From NCBI GenBank assembly GCA_943788405.1, contig CALSQD010000001.1:124001-188000 (forward strand): 64,000 bases of DNA. The letters run 5' to 3'. Of the stretch, positions 1 to 9,736 are shown piece by piece (within the stretch, counting starts at the first letter, position 1; each line of letters opens with the position of its first letter). The position numbers were made by a program, and so were the translations under genes. The stretch is from an uncultured Flavobacteriales bacterium. Its GTDB lineage: Bacteria; Bacteroidota; Bacteroidia; Flavobacteriales; BACL11. The notes beneath the pieces are model-generated. The model saw nothing but the letters and a program-made list of their open reading frames with translations, was not told where the DNA came from and did not search any database.

Positions 1-60
1 AAAACAAACTTAAGAAATTAATTTGATTTTCTGAGTAATCTCTTATTTTTTAAAATAATT

Positions 61-2130
61 TTATTCTATAACTATTCTTTTCTCAACTGTGCCATCATCA
101 TAGATGTAAAAGAGAAGTTCATTCTTAATGCCTTTTGCTTCTCTTCCTAATAGGTCAGTTACTTTAAGTAAAGTTTTTTTAGCGTTAGTTATTTCAGTTA
201 ATGCGCTAATTATATTTGTCACTTCATAAAATGCAGTATCTCCAACACATCCACTTGCATCCGTTACTATACACCAATATAACCCGTTTGCCGTTGGTGT
301 TATCATCTGTGTTATTTCTCCAGTGTTCCAAATATACGTGTCTGATATAGTGACTTCTAAGCTAGTTCCGTTCTGTATAATTGATGATATAGGGTTTCCC
401 GTTATAGTTAAGTCAAGTGTTGCAATATTATCACAACCTGAAGGATTAGTAGTAATATAGGTTGCAGTATTATTACTAACCGAGTAAGTTACTCCATCTA
501 TCCATGTATAAGAATCGCAAACTGTAACTGAGGAGGTATTTGTTGTAGAATAATTAACTACTAAATTAAGAATGTTTGTTTCAGGACATCCATTAGCATT
601 TGTAGTAAAGAAAGTGTCTATGATAGATGAACTATAAATTGCTCCATTAATTGGCCAAGTATAAAAATCACAAACGAATTGATTTTCAATTAATGTGGTG
701 CTATTATTAATAATTAAATCCAAAGTTATACTACTATCACAACCAGATGAGTTAGTTAATGTATAGGTTGCTGTATTGTTATTAGTGGTGTAAGTTATTC
801 CATCTATCCAAGTATATGAGTCACAAAAAGCTCCTACTGAATCAACTGATGTTGAAGGATAAACACAACTATTATCATTAATATTTGCTGATATATCAAA
901 ATTACAAGCTAAAGAATCGTTACAACCTAGTACTAATGGTGGACAGTTTAAACTAACAGTAGTTTGTGGATCAAAAGCAGCTACTGCATTAGTATTCCAC
1001 AACCAAGAGTTAGGGTTATCCACATCAACACAAAATAAATTAGGATTTCCATAAGTATTTACACTATTAAGAATATTATTATTCCCACTTCTTAAATCAA
1101 GACTAATTAATTGATTATTCATACAATTAGCAGTTTCTAAGTCAACACACGAACTTAAGTCAAGACTTGTAATTTGATTGTTGGAGCAATTAAATGAAAA
1201 TAAGTCAGAAAAATTAGCTAAATTTAGGTTAGTTATCTGATTATTCCAACATCCGAAGAACTTTAAAGAAACACAATTAGTTACATCTAAGTTTACTATC
1301 TGATTATCATCACAATATAAATATTCCATTGATGTATTATTACTCACATTTAAGCTGGTTAGCTGATTGTTTGAACAATATAATTGGTACAGATTGTTAT
1401 TGTTAAACGAAGTATTAGTCAAGTCAAGAGTTGTTAACTGATTATTACTACAATTTATCGATTCGAAATAAATGTGATTACTTAAATCAAGACTTGTTAA
1501 TTGATTATCCTGACAATAAATAGTACGTAGATATATATTATTATCTACATTAAGACTAGTTAGTTGATTGTTATTACAAGTAAAAGTATATAATAAGGTG
1601 TTATTACTTACATCTAGGCTAGTTAAATAATTATTTTCACACCTCAGATATAATAGAAAAGGACAGTTATTTACGTTTAGACTTGTCAATTGATTGTCCC
1701 AACAGTAAAGTAATTCTAAGGAATCAACATTATTTAAATTTAAACTAATAATTTGATTATTTCTACAATTAACGTTTACTAAAGATGTATTAGAACTTAA
1801 ATCTAGATTTGATAATTGATTATATCGACAATTTAAATCAACTAAGTTTATATTATTACTAATATCTAAGTTTGTAATTTGATTTGCTTCACAATTTAAG
1901 TTAGTTAGTGATATAAAATCTTCAATTCCAGTCATATCTGAAATATTTTGATAACCAACATCTAAACTCAAAACAGAATTTATATTTGATGTTGTTACAT
2001 AATTATCTGTAAAACCATTTCCCATTCCATTAGCCTCTAAATAAGATTCAAAAGCGTTATCAGGCACATAAGTTAATTGCCCAAATCCAATTATAGGTAA
2101 ACAAAGTAATATAAGTAGTGTTTTTTTCAT
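61..2130 (-). CDS. Secreted leucine-rich-repeat protein with T9SS-like C-terminal domain
   Basis: The 689-residue protein starts with a signal peptide (about residues 1-17, ending GFGQ). Residues about 65-385 are a run of roughly 21-residue leucine-rich repeats of the pattern LxxLxCxxNQLTSLDLSNN, the usual Bacteroidota extracellular LRR type. Residues about 400-580 hold an ACNF-type module and three CDSYTW-containing repeats, related to those of the giant adhesin at 15956-27439. The C-terminus (DLLGRE ... YIYDDGTVEKRIVIE) looks like a short T9SS sorting domain and matches the tail of the two secreted proteins at 47578 and 49604. The role is probably adhesion or ligand binding at the cell surface; the ligand is unknown. 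It is transcribed alone. Confidence 0.85.
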   Translation of the reverse strand: MKKTLLILLCLPIIGFGQLTYVPDNAFESYLEANGMGNGFTDNYVTTSNINSVLSLDVGYQNISDMTGIEDFISLTNLNCEANQITNLDISNNINLVDLNCRYNQLSNLDLSSNTSLVNVNCRNNQIISLNLNNVDSLELLYCWDNQLTSLNVNNCPFLLYLRCENNYLTSLDVSNNTLLYTFTCNNNQLTSLNVDNNIYLRTIYCQDNQLTSLDLSNHIYFESINCSNNQLTTLDLTNTSFNNNNLYQLYCSNNQLTSLNVSNNTSMEYLYCDDNQIVNLDVTNCVSLKFFGCWNNQITNLNLANFSDLFSFNCSNNQITSLDLSSCVDLETANCMNNQLISLDLRSGNNNILNSVNTYGNPNLFCVDVDNPNSWLWNTNAVAAFDPQTTVSLNCPPLVLGCNDSLACNFDISANINDNSCVYPSTSVDSVGAFCDSYTWIDGITYTTNNNTATYTLTNSSGCDSSITLDLIINNSTTLIENQFVCDFYTWPINGAIYSSSIIDTFFTTNANGCPETNILNLVVNYSTTNTSSVTVCDSYTWIDGVTYSVSNNTATYITTNPSGCDNIATLDLTITGNPISSIIQNGTSLEVTISDTYIWNTGEITQMITPTANGLYWCIVTDASGCVGDTAFYEVTNIISALTEITNAKKTLLKVTDLLGREAKGIKNELLFYIYDDGTVEKRIVIE

Positions 2131-2335
2131 TGTTGTATTTTTATTTAATAGGTACCAATAATAAAATGTATAGTAGTTTTTTCATTCTGCAATAATATAA
2201 AAAATTTATGGGAAATATAAAGAGAAAAAAAGTCGGGGTAGCAAGATTACAACCAACACTTATTTCACTAGATTACAGCAAGCTTTCAACACAAAATTTG
2301 CACCAAATAAGTATACTATCTTTTTCATAATTTAA

Positions 2336-3259
2336 CTATTTATTCTTCTTTTTCATTGCATCAACTGCCAACAAACTACTTTGAATTTGCATTTGCAAGT
2401 CACCAACATTATCAGGAGAATACGGCATAAATATCGTACTCGTATTATTTTCAGATAGCTTTGCAACTGTTTCATAATGTTGCGTCATAAAAAGCATATT
2501 CATTACATCTTGGCTGGTAACATGGTCCTCCATAGCCAACTTAACCTCTGCTACTGATTCCTTTAATCCATTTGCAATTGCGATTCTTTGTTGAGCTATT
2601 CCTTCTCCTGCTAATCGCTTACTTTCCATATCTGCCTCAGCTGCTGCTACAACTCTAATTTTGGCTGCTGCAGCTTCCTCTTTTGCGGCTTCTTTCATTC
2701 TTTTGGCTGCATTAATCTCATTCATTGAGTGCTTCACCTTTGCATCAGGATCAATATCAGTTACTAATGCTTTTATAAAATCAAATCCAAATTGTCGCAT
2801 TGTATCTGAAAGTTCTGTTTTTACAGCTAAAGCAATCTTCTCTTTCTCAGCAAATACATCATCTAGCTCCATCATGGGCACTTCCGAACGAATAGAATCA
2901 AATACATAAGATTGAATTTGTTGTTCTGGATTATTTAATTCATAAAAAGAATCCTTTATCCCCTCTACTGCAGCAATCACAAAAAACTGAACTGAAACTA
3001 CTATTCTTACAAATACATCATCCTTTGTTTTAGTTTCCACCTCAACTGGCAATTCTCTCACTCTTAAGTTTACATTTCCTGCAATACTATCAATTAATGG
3101 AATCTTAAAATGCAACCCTGCTTTTGATACTTTATGGAATTTTCCTAATCGTTCAATAATTACTCCATGCTTTTGCTTTACCATATACAATGCTCCTTTC
3201 AATAAAAAGAGTGCTATGATGATGTAAAAGATATTTCCGAAAATAATATTTGTATCCAT
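2336..3259 (-). CDS. SPFH/band-7 (stomatin-like) membrane protein
   Basis: A 307-residue protein with one N-terminal membrane segment (about residues 8-26) followed by an SPFH/band-7 domain (GVIIERLGKF, GLHFKIPLID, VRELPVEV). An alanine- and glutamate-rich coiled coil follows (KRMKEAAKEEAAAAK), then the C-terminal stomatin-type helix. Family members oligomerise on membranes, scaffold lipid microdomains and often partner proteases. No NfeD-like partner is adjacent; the neighbour upstream is an M42 peptidase separated by a terminator, so this gene probably has its own promoter. Product class is certain, function is not. Confidence 0.88.
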   Translation of the reverse strand: MDTNIIFGNIFYIIIALFLLKGALYMVKQKHGVIIERLGKFHKVSKAGLHFKIPLIDSIAGNVNLRVRELPVEVETKTKDDVFVRIVVSVQFFVIAAVEGIKDSFYELNNPEQQIQSYVFDSIRSEVPMMELDDVFAEKEKIALAVKTELSDTMRQFGFDFIKALVTDIDPDAKVKHSMNEINAAKRMKEAAKEEAAAAKIRVVAAAEADMESKRLAGEGIAQQRIAIANGLKESVAEVKLAMEDHVTSQDVMNMLFMTQHYETVAKLSENNTSTIFMPYSPDNVGDLQMQIQSSLLAVDAMKKKNK

Positions 3260-3307
3260 TTTTTGTATTTTAAATTAGAGTCTCAAATATACCAAAAAAA
3301 TTGAGAT

Positions 3308-3332
3308 AAAAAAAGGAGCCAATTGGCTCCTC
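3308..3332 (-). terminator. Rho-independent terminator after the M42 peptidase gene
   Basis: GGAGCC-AATT-GGCTCC is a perfect 6-bp stem (with a palindromic loop) flanked by an A-run on the plus strand, giving a T-run when read on the minus strand. It sits just after the M42 peptidase stop codon and separates that gene from the SPFH gene. Confidence 0.75.
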
Positions 3333-3336
3333 ATTT

Positions 3337-4425
3337 TTATTTTAAATATCTGAAATCATGATTATTTTTAATCTTCTGTAACGATTCATAAATCAAACGA
3401 ATTACATTCTCTACATCATCTTTATGTACACTCTCTACTGTTGTATGCATATACCTAAGTGCTAATGAAATTAGAGATGAAGCTACACCACCAGTTGAGT
3501 AGGCAAAAGCATCCGTATCCGTACCAGTTGCACGAGAAGCTGCTGCTCTTTGGAAAGGAATTTTGTTCTTTTCAGCAGCAGTCATAATTAACTCCAATAA
3601 ATTATTTTGCACTGCAGGGCCATAAGTCAATACCGGACCAGCACCACATTTAGTATCTCCTTGCTTTATTTTATTAATCATTGGCGTACCTGTATCATGG
3701 CATACATCCGTTACAATTGCCACATCAGGTCTTATTGTATCCACAATCATTTGCGCTCCTCTAAGCCCAACTTCTTCCTGTACTGAATTTGTAATGTACA
3801 ATCCGAAAGGTAATTTTACCTTATTTTCTTTTAGCAAACGCGCCACCTCAGCAATCATAAATCCACCAATACGATTATCCAAAGCCCTACCTACATAAAA
3901 GTTTTTGTTCAAAATCATGAACTCATCCTCATAAGTAACCACACAACCTACATGAATTCCTAGCTTCTCAACTTCCTCTTTGTCCTTTGCACCACAATCC
4001 AAAAAGATATTATCCAACTTAGGCGATTTTTCTGTAGCACCACTTCTAGTATGAATTGCTGGCCAACCAAATACAGCTTTCACCATTCCTTTTTTAGTAT
4101 GGATATTTACTCTTTTTGATGGAGCAATCTGATGATCAGAACCTCCATTTCTTCTTAAGTAAATAAATCCATCTTTAGTGATGTAGTGCACAAACCAAGA
4201 TATTTCATCTGCATGTGCTTCAATAACTACTTTGTATTTTGCTTCAGGATTAATTACTCCTACAACCGTTCCGTAAGTATCTACAAAATGTTCATCAATG
4301 TATGGGCTGATATAGTCCAACCACATTTTTTGCCCCCCACTTTCAAATCCTGTTGGGGAAGGATTGTTTAAATATTTCTCTAAAAAAGCCTCTGACTTTT
4401 TAGTAATAATTTTCTTTTTTGCCAT
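3337..4425 (-). CDS. M42 family metallopeptidase (glutamyl/deblocking aminopeptidase-like)
   Basis: The 362-residue protein matches the M42/M20-clan aminopeptidases, cytoplasmic two-metal enzymes that trim peptides, usually as large oligomers. Visible signature residues are His71 and Asp73 in EAHADE, the bridging Asp in ALDNRIGG, the catalytic Glu pair in VQEEVGLRGA, the Asp in TDVCHD and the late His in YMHTTVES. Length is normal for the family. The N-terminal lysine-rich stretch is slightly unusual but the ATG start is the only reasonable one. Substrate preference cannot be read from the sequence. Confidence 0.9.
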   Translation of the reverse strand: MAKKKIITKKSEAFLEKYLNNPSPTGFESGGQKMWLDYISPYIDEHFVDTYGTVVGVINPEAKYKVVIEAHADEISWFVHYITKDGFIYLRRNGGSDHQIAPSKRVNIHTKKGMVKAVFGWPAIHTRSGATEKSPKLDNIFLDCGAKDKEEVEKLGIHVGCVVTYEDEFMILNKNFYVGRALDNRIGGFMIAEVARLLKENKVKLPFGLYITNSVQEEVGLRGAQMIVDTIRPDVAIVTDVCHDTGTPMINKIKQGDTKCGAGPVLTYGPAVQNNLLELIMTAAEKNKIPFQRAAASRATGTDTDAFAYSTGGVASSLISLALRYMHTTVESVHKDDVENVIRLIYESLQKIKNNHDFRYLK

Positions 4426-4461
4426 GTTGTCTTAAAATTTTAAAGTGCGAATATAAGCATT

Positions 4462-5985
4462 TTATCCTGCCCACCCCTCTCTATCCAAGGAGCGATATTG
4501 TATAGCCTCTGCAATATGATTGGAGGTAATAGAATTACTTTTTTCTAAATCAGCAATGGTACGCGCCACCTTTAATATTCTATCATAAGCCCTAGCCGAT
4601 AAATTCAATTTCTCCATAGCCATTTTTAGCATCTGCTGACTTTCGGAATTCAGCACACAATACTGTTGCAATTGTTTAGTACTTATTTGTGCATTTGCAT
4701 GTACCCCTTTTGCTTTGCTATATCTCTTTTCCTGTACCTCTCTTGCTTCAATTACCCTTTCTCTTATCTCAGCACTATTTTCTCCTTTTGCTTTAGATGC
4801 TAATTCATCAAAACTTACAAGTGTAACTTCAACATGCAAGTCTATCCTATCAAATAAAGGTACTGATATTTTATTCAAATATTTCTGCACCATTCCTGGT
4901 GGACACAAACAATCCTTTTCAGGATGATTATAATAACCACACGGGCAAGGATTCATGGAAGATACCAACATAAAACTTGCAGGATAATCCACTGTTGATT
5001 TTGCACGAGAAATAGTAACTACCCTATCCTCCAATGGCTGACGCATAACCTCTAAAACTGTTCGCTTAAATTCTGGCAACTCATCCAAAAACAAAACACC
5101 ATTATGGGCTAATGATATTTCTCCTGGCTGAGGGTTTGTTCCTCCGCCAACCAAAGCAACATCTGATATTGTATGGTGTGGTGAGCGAAAAGGGCGGGAA
5201 GTCATCAAAGTATCATTATCGGACATTCTTCCTGCTACAGAATGAATCTTGGTAGTTTCTAAAGCTTCAGCCAAAGTTAAGGGTGGCAATATTCCTGACA
5301 TTCGTTTTGCCAACATAGTTTTTCCTGCTCCAGGAGGGCCAATCATAATCACATTATGACCACCAGCAGCAGCAATTTCTAAAGCGCGCTTTATATTCTC
5401 CTGCCCTTTTACATCAGCAAAATCTGCAATATTATTATTAAGTCCAGCATAAAAATCTGCTCTAGTATCTATTTTAGTTAGCTCTAGTTTTTTATTTCCA
5501 TTAAAGAAATTAATAACCTCTAAAATATTCTCTGCTCCCAAAACTTCCAAATCACTTACAATTGCAGCTTCACGAGCATTTTGTTTTGGTAAAATAATTC
5601 CTTTATAACCTTCCTCTCTTGCCTTTACAGCAATTGGCAAAGCTCCTTTTATGGCTTGCAAACCACAATCAAGCGATAGCTCACCCATAATTAAATACTT
5701 TCCTACTTTATCTGATTTTATTTGCTGAGAAGCTGATAGTATTCCAATAGCTAAAGGCAAATCATAAGCTGACCCTTCTTTACGAATATCGGCAGGCGCC
5801 ATGTTGATAGTAATCTTTTTTCCGGGAATACGATAGCCGTTATTCTTAAGTGCTGCCCTAATCCTTTGTTCGGATTCCTTAACAGCATTATCAGGTAAAC
5901 CAACTAGAAAAAACTTTATGCCTTGTGCTACATCCACCTCATATAGTAATAGTTGTAGCATGAATACCACTAACTGCACTACCAT
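4462..5985 (-). CDS. comM: YifB/ComM family Mg-chelatase-like AAA+ ATPase, start region frameshifted
   Basis: A 507-residue AAA+ protein of the YifB/ComM family, known as a branch-migration helicase for natural transformation in other bacteria. An N-terminal Lon-like ChlI domain (VGLPDNAVKESEQR) is followed by Walker A GPPGAGKT near residue 220, the RSPHHTISD and NHNGVLFLDE-type segments, a cysteine cluster (NPCPCGYYNHPEKDCLCPPG) and a C-terminal MgChlI domain. The ATG at 5985 gives an N-terminus (MVVQLVVFML) unlike the family. An ATG at 6001 reads MIVKTYGSAVSGIHATTITI, exactly the expected family start, then hits TGA at 5943-5941. One surplus base (within 5941-5944) separates the two frames. 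The gene is otherwise intact. Confidence 0.85.
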   Translation of the reverse strand: MVVQLVVFMLQLLLYEVDVAQGIKFFLVGLPDNAVKESEQRIRAALKNNGYRIPGKKITINMAPADIRKEGSAYDLPLAIGILSASQQIKSDKVGKYLIMGELSLDCGLQAIKGALPIAVKAREEGYKGIILPKQNAREAAIVSDLEVLGAENILEVINFFNGNKKLELTKIDTRADFYAGLNNNIADFADVKGQENIKRALEIAAAGGHNVIMIGPPGAGKTMLAKRMSGILPPLTLAEALETTKIHSVAGRMSDNDTLMTSRPFRSPHHTISDVALVGGGTNPQPGEISLAHNGVLFLDELPEFKRTVLEVMRQPLEDRVVTISRAKSTVDYPASFMLVSSMNPCPCGYYNHPEKDCLCPPGMVQKYLNKISVPLFDRIDLHVEVTLVSFDELASKAKGENSAEIRERVIEAREVQEKRYSKAKGVHANAQISTKQLQQYCVLNSESQQMLKMAMEKLNLSARAYDRILKVARTIADLEKSNSITSNHIAEAIQYRSLDREGWAG

Positions 5986-6001
5986 AGGTTTTTACAATCA
6001 T
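5941..6001 (-). other. Conserved yifB/comM 5' end in a different frame (one-base disruption)
   Basis: Reading from ATG at 6001 gives 20 residues that match the conserved start of YifB proteins, terminated by TGA. Removing one base at the ATA-TGA-GG junction (about 5941) joins this directly to the conserved EVDVAQGIKFF of the downstream frame. This is either a sequencing or assembly indel, a true mutation bypassed by the ATG at 5985, or a frameshift site. Confidence 0.8.
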
Positions 6002-6005
6002 ATTT

Positions 6006-7940
6006 CTATTTTTTGAATTCTTTGAGTCCTCTATTTAACCAATCTGTAAAAAGTTCAACACTACCATAATCTTGATAATTAGCTGGCTCTACCATTTGCT
6101 TTTCATCATGATTTAGAAATACATAATAAGGCTGTGAGTTTGTACCATAAGTATTAGCTTGTAATACCATCCACTTGTCTCCAGTAGTCTTCACTTTTTT
6201 AGTTTTACCTGCTAGAGTCGTTTCATATTTTTCGCTTTCAGGTAATTCTTCTCTTTCATCAACATGTAAGGAGATAAGCACAACATCATTTGATAGCATA
6301 CTTTTTACATTAGCATCCGACCAAACCTGCTCTTCCATTTTACGGCAATTTACACAAGCCCAACCTGTAAAATCAACTACTGCAGCTTTTTTTACTTCTT
6401 TAGCATAAGCCATCCCCTCCTCATAATCATGAAAAACCATAATTCCTTGAGGGCCTAGATGTTGCCCTTCTTCTTCATGGACAGCAATTGCACCACCACC
6501 TTGGGAATTTCCTACCCCAAATGGCGATTCACTATATTGCATAGGAGGTGGGAAAGCATTAATAATTTTTAAAGGAGCACCCCATAAACCTGGTATCATA
6601 TAAAGCGTTAATGTACCCGTTAAAATAGCTGCTGATAATCTTCCAACTGAAATATATTTTAAATCTGAATCGTGTGAGAACTTTAAGAACCCTAACAAAT
6701 ACATAGTTAATAAACCAAAAATCATTATCCATATTGCAATAAATAACTCACGCTCCAACCAATGTGTTTGCATTACTAAATCAGCATTAGATAAGAATTT
6801 AAATGCTAAAGCAATCTCTAAAAATCCTAATGTAACTTTTACTGAATTTAACCAACCGCCTGATTGTGGCAATGAATTTAACCATCCTGGGAAAGCTGCA
6901 AATAATGCAAATGGCAAAGCAATAGCTAATGAGAAACCAAGCATACCAATAATTGGTCCCATGTACCCACCTGTAGCTGCTTCAACAAGTAAAGTACCTA
7001 CAATTGGTCCTGTGCATGAAAAAGAAACTAAAGCTAAAGTAAAGGCCATAAAGAAAATTCCAATCAAACCTCCTTTTCCTTCTGCTTCTACACTTTTATT
7101 CGTCCAAGAAGAAGGCAATTGAATTTCAAAAGCCCCCAAGAAAGATGCTGCAAAAATAATCAGCAGTAAAAAGAAACCAATATTAAAATAGACATTAGTT
7201 GCCATATTATTCAAGGCATCTGCACCAAAAACGGAAGAAACTCCTACCCCTAAAGCAACATAAATAACAATGATAGATAGACCGTAAATAATTGCATTTG
7301 CAATTCCTTTAGCCTTTGTTTTACTTTGCTTGGTAAAGAATGAAACCGTCATAGGAATCATAGGAAAAACACAAGGCGTTAAGAGTGCTGCAAAACCACT
7401 TATAAAAGCAATAAAAAATAATGCCCACATACTTTTACTTTCTTGTTTTTCAGTATTATTTTCTGCAACATCAATAATAGTCCCTCCATCTACTCCTTTT
7501 ATTTCAAAAGCAAATTCTGCAACTTCAGGAGGTAAACATTGCGCTTCATCACAAACCATAAAATAGACATCTCCAGCTAATGTAAAATCTTCAGCAGAAG
7601 TAATTTTTATCTTTTGCGTAAAAATAGCTTCATGCCCAAAGTACTTTAATACCATGTCAAAGTTAGGATCAAATTCTTCAATTGGCTCTCCTTCAATAAC
7701 ATTATCAATTAACTCATACCCCCCTTCAGTAATAAAAGTAAATTCAGTAGGAACAGGACCATCATCAGCAATGTGCTGAGAATATAAATGCCAACCATCA
7801 TCAATAGTGGCTTTAAATTGCAATTCTATTTCGGTATCCGAAATCTGTTTTTGAGAGAATTCCCAATCAACAGGAGCGAAAATTTGTGCAGATGAAACTA
7901 CACTTATCAGGACAAATAATAGGCTTATTATCTTCTTCAT
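6006..7940 (-). CDS. dsbD: DsbD-type thiol:disulfide interchange protein
   Basis: The 644-residue protein has the three-part DsbD layout. A signal peptide (about 1-18) precedes a periplasmic N-terminal DsbD/DsbC-like domain (to about 150, with VCDEAQCLPP). A polytopic membrane core follows (about 170-460), with the redox cysteines in LLTPCVFPMIP and SFSCTGPIVG. The C-terminal thioredoxin-like domain carries CVNC at residues 529-532 (GWACVNCRK). The family carries electrons from cytoplasmic thioredoxin to periplasmic disulfide reductases and cytochrome c maturation. Its stop lies a few bases from the start of the yifB region; its start abuts the membrane protein at 7940-8419, suggesting co-transcription. 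Confidence 0.92.
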   Translation of the reverse strand: MKKIISLLFVLISVVSSAQIFAPVDWEFSQKQISDTEIELQFKATIDDGWHLYSQHIADDGPVPTEFTFITEGGYELIDNVIEGEPIEEFDPNFDMVLKYFGHEAIFTQKIKITSAEDFTLAGDVYFMVCDEAQCLPPEVAEFAFEIKGVDGGTIIDVAENNTEKQESKSMWALFFIAFISGFAALLTPCVFPMIPMTVSFFTKQSKTKAKGIANAIIYGLSIIVIYVALGVGVSSVFGADALNNMATNVYFNIGFFLLLIIFAASFLGAFEIQLPSSWTNKSVEAEGKGGLIGIFFMAFTLALVSFSCTGPIVGTLLVEAATGGYMGPIIGMLGFSLAIALPFALFAAFPGWLNSLPQSGGWLNSVKVTLGFLEIALAFKFLSNADLVMQTHWLERELFIAIWIMIFGLLTMYLLGFLKFSHDSDLKYISVGRLSAAILTGTLTLYMIPGLWGAPLKIINAFPPPMQYSESPFGVGNSQGGGAIAVHEEEGQHLGPQGIMVFHDYEEGMAYAKEVKKAAVVDFTGWACVNCRKMEEQVWSDANVKSMLSNDVVLISLHVDEREELPESEKYETTLAGKTKKVKTTGDKWMVLQANTYGTNSQPYYVFLNHDEKQMVEPANYQDYGSVELFTDWLNRGLKEFKK

Positions 7941-8419
7941 TATTTTTTTAACTTGTTATTTATTACTCTAGCTAACTCTTCTGATTTTTGGCTACCTATA
8001 AGATAAACCAAACCATCTTTATCAATCAATTCAACAGCATCAACTCCTCTTGTATAAAAACGAATTGTGCCTTTTAAATGTAAATTGTAAACGGAACGAT
8101 TCAAAAAATATTTGCTGTATTTTACTTTTTTAGCCGACACAATACTAGCTGTATCAATCTTTACTTTTCGGGAAGTCCAAAGTCCATCCAAAATAATACT
8201 CCCATTTATGACTTTGGTTTTAAAATGCAAAATGAAAAATAGCAACATTGAAATTACCATAATTCCAATGCCAATAAAGAAGTATAATTCTCCTGCTTTA
8301 TCATGATTTTCACGCCAATAATAAGCAACTAAACAAAAAATTGCCAAGGACATTCTTCTAGTTAAGGACATTTTATTCAGTCCTAAATATTGCTTTTCTA
8401 TAAAATCAAAATCTGACAT
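7940..8419 (-). CDS. Conserved hypothetical membrane protein (PH-like)
   Basis: A 159-residue protein not assignable to a named family. It has two predicted membrane segments (about residues 22-36 and 46-66) followed by a soluble beta-rich C-terminal half (KVINGSIILDG, VYNLHLKGTIRFY, VELIDKDG, LVYLIGSQKSEEL). That pattern resembles bacterial PH-like membrane proteins, but this is an inference from layout only. The stop overlaps the dsbD start by one base, implying translational coupling. tilS ends 12 bases upstream. Confidence 0.7.
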   Translation of the reverse strand: MSDFDFIEKQYLGLNKMSLTRRMSLAIFCLVAYYWRENHDKAGELYFFIGIGIMVISMLLFFILHFKTKVINGSIILDGLWTSRKVKIDTASIVSAKKVKYSKYFLNRSVYNLHLKGTIRFYTRGVDAVELIDKDGLVYLIGSQKSEELARVINNKLKK

Positions 8420-8431
8420 TCCGTTTTAAAT

Positions 8432-9736
8432 TTAAATTTGTGCAATGTACACTTTTTTTGTTTTGGATTGCAACTTATACCCTTCATCAATTCTATGCCC
8501 AACAACCCATACAATATCATTATTAGAACAAAGTAGCCATTGCTTATTTTTATCAAAAATGGAAAATTTATTATCAATAAAATAATCACTTAACTTTTTG
8601 AAATTTTTCATTCCCAAAGGAATAAACTTATCTCCCTCTTCCCATTTTCGTAAAATTAATGGAAATTGTAATTTTTCAAAATCTAGTTGAGCAACATTTC
8701 TATCTTTTACCAACTCAATATTATCTGTTTTTGAAAACCTGATATTAATAGGCATTGTAATTTCCTCAGTTGTTTGTTCAATAGAAATTAGCTCGTTTAT
8801 TTTAACATCAAGTTTGCTTATGAGAATATATTCTCTATCAACAAGGAGGCTATGAGTACTTGAAAAAAACTGTTTTCCACTCTGCCCTTTTAATGATTTG
8901 GCAATCGACTCAACAGTCATAAATCCATAAGGATTTAACAGCTCATATAAATAATTTTGAAGTGGATTTAATGCCAATAAATTAGAAATCTTAAATTTAA
9001 TAATTCCATTCTCCTCCTGCTTTATCTCTTTTCTCACCTCTTCAATTTTAGAAGAATACACCTGATAAACTCCTTCTAAAATTTTCATTTCATCCGTAAT
9101 TGTTTGCTGAATACTTGGGTTCATCTCAGCCAACAAAGGCATAAGTTCATGCCTAATTTTATTACGCAAATATTTAACAGACGAATTACTGCTATCATCC
9201 CTATAACTTAGTTTATTATTATTCAAATAGCTTTCTATTTCGGCACGAGAAACCCCCATTAAAGGTCTTACAACACTGGCATTTTTTTCTGAAATTCCAA
9301 GTAATCCTTTTAACCCTGAACCTCTTAACAAATTAATAAAGAAAGTCTCCACATCATCATTAGTATGATGGGCAATTGCAATATACTTTGCATTTTGAGA
9401 TAATAATAAATCATGAAACCATGCGTACCTCAAATCACGAGCTGCCATTTGTGTTGAAATTTTATTTTCAGCTGCATAATTCTCAGTTTCAAAATGCTTT
9501 ATATGCAATTTTAATTGATGTTTTTCAGCTAATTTCTTAACGAAATTTTCATCCTCATCTGATTCTTTTCCTCTTAAATTAAAGTTGCAATGCGCCATTT
9601 CAAAAGAATAACCTAAAGCCAATAAAATATGCATTAAGCAAACACTATCCGCCCCACCGCTTATACCTAATATAAGTTTATCTTCTCTTGCAAAAAGAGA
9701 TTTTTCTTTAATAAAATGCTGAACTTTATTTTTCAT
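8432..9736 (-). CDS. tilS: tRNA(Ile)-lysidine synthase TilS
   Basis: A 434-residue N-type ATP pyrophosphatase with the PP-loop SGGADS at residues 26-31 and the partner motif HCNFNLRGKESDEDE, followed by the TilS substrate-binding and C-terminal domains (FIPLGMKNFKKLSDYFID is the diagnostic TilS C-terminal motif). It converts C34 of the CAT-anticodon isoleucine tRNA to lysidine so that it reads AUA. A candidate substrate tRNA lies at 36531-36604. The start overlaps the pabB stop by 11 bases, indicating one operon. Confidence 0.95.
   Translation of the reverse strand: MKNKVQHFIKEKSLFAREDKLILGISGGADSVCLMHILLALGYSFEMAHCNFNLRGKESDEDENFVKKLAEKHQLKLHIKHFETENYAAENKISTQMAARDLRYAWFHDLLLSQNAKYIAIAHHTNDDVETFFINLLRGSGLKGLLGISEKNASVVRPLMGVSRAEIESYLNNNKLSYRDDSSNSSVKYLRNKIRHELMPLLAEMNPSIQQTITDEMKILEGVYQVYSSKIEEVRKEIKQEENGIIKFKISNLLALNPLQNYLYELLNPYGFMTVESIAKSLKGQSGKQFFSSTHSLLVDREYILISKLDVKINELISIEQTTEEITMPINIRFSKTDNIELVKDRNVAQLDFEKLQFPLILRKWEEGDKFIPLGMKNFKKLSDYFIDNKFSIFDKNKQWLLCSNNDIVWVVGHRIDEGYKLQSKTKKVYIAQI

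Noticed and set aside
5941-6001. prfB-like programmed +1 frameshift in yifB
   Set aside because: The stop-codon geometry is similar, but there is no slippery CUU or upstream SD-like stimulator, and such shifting is not known for this family; an indel is more likely.
8398-8589. 63-codon minus-strand frame inside tilS
   Set aside because: It lies in another frame of tilS 3' end and has no independent support.
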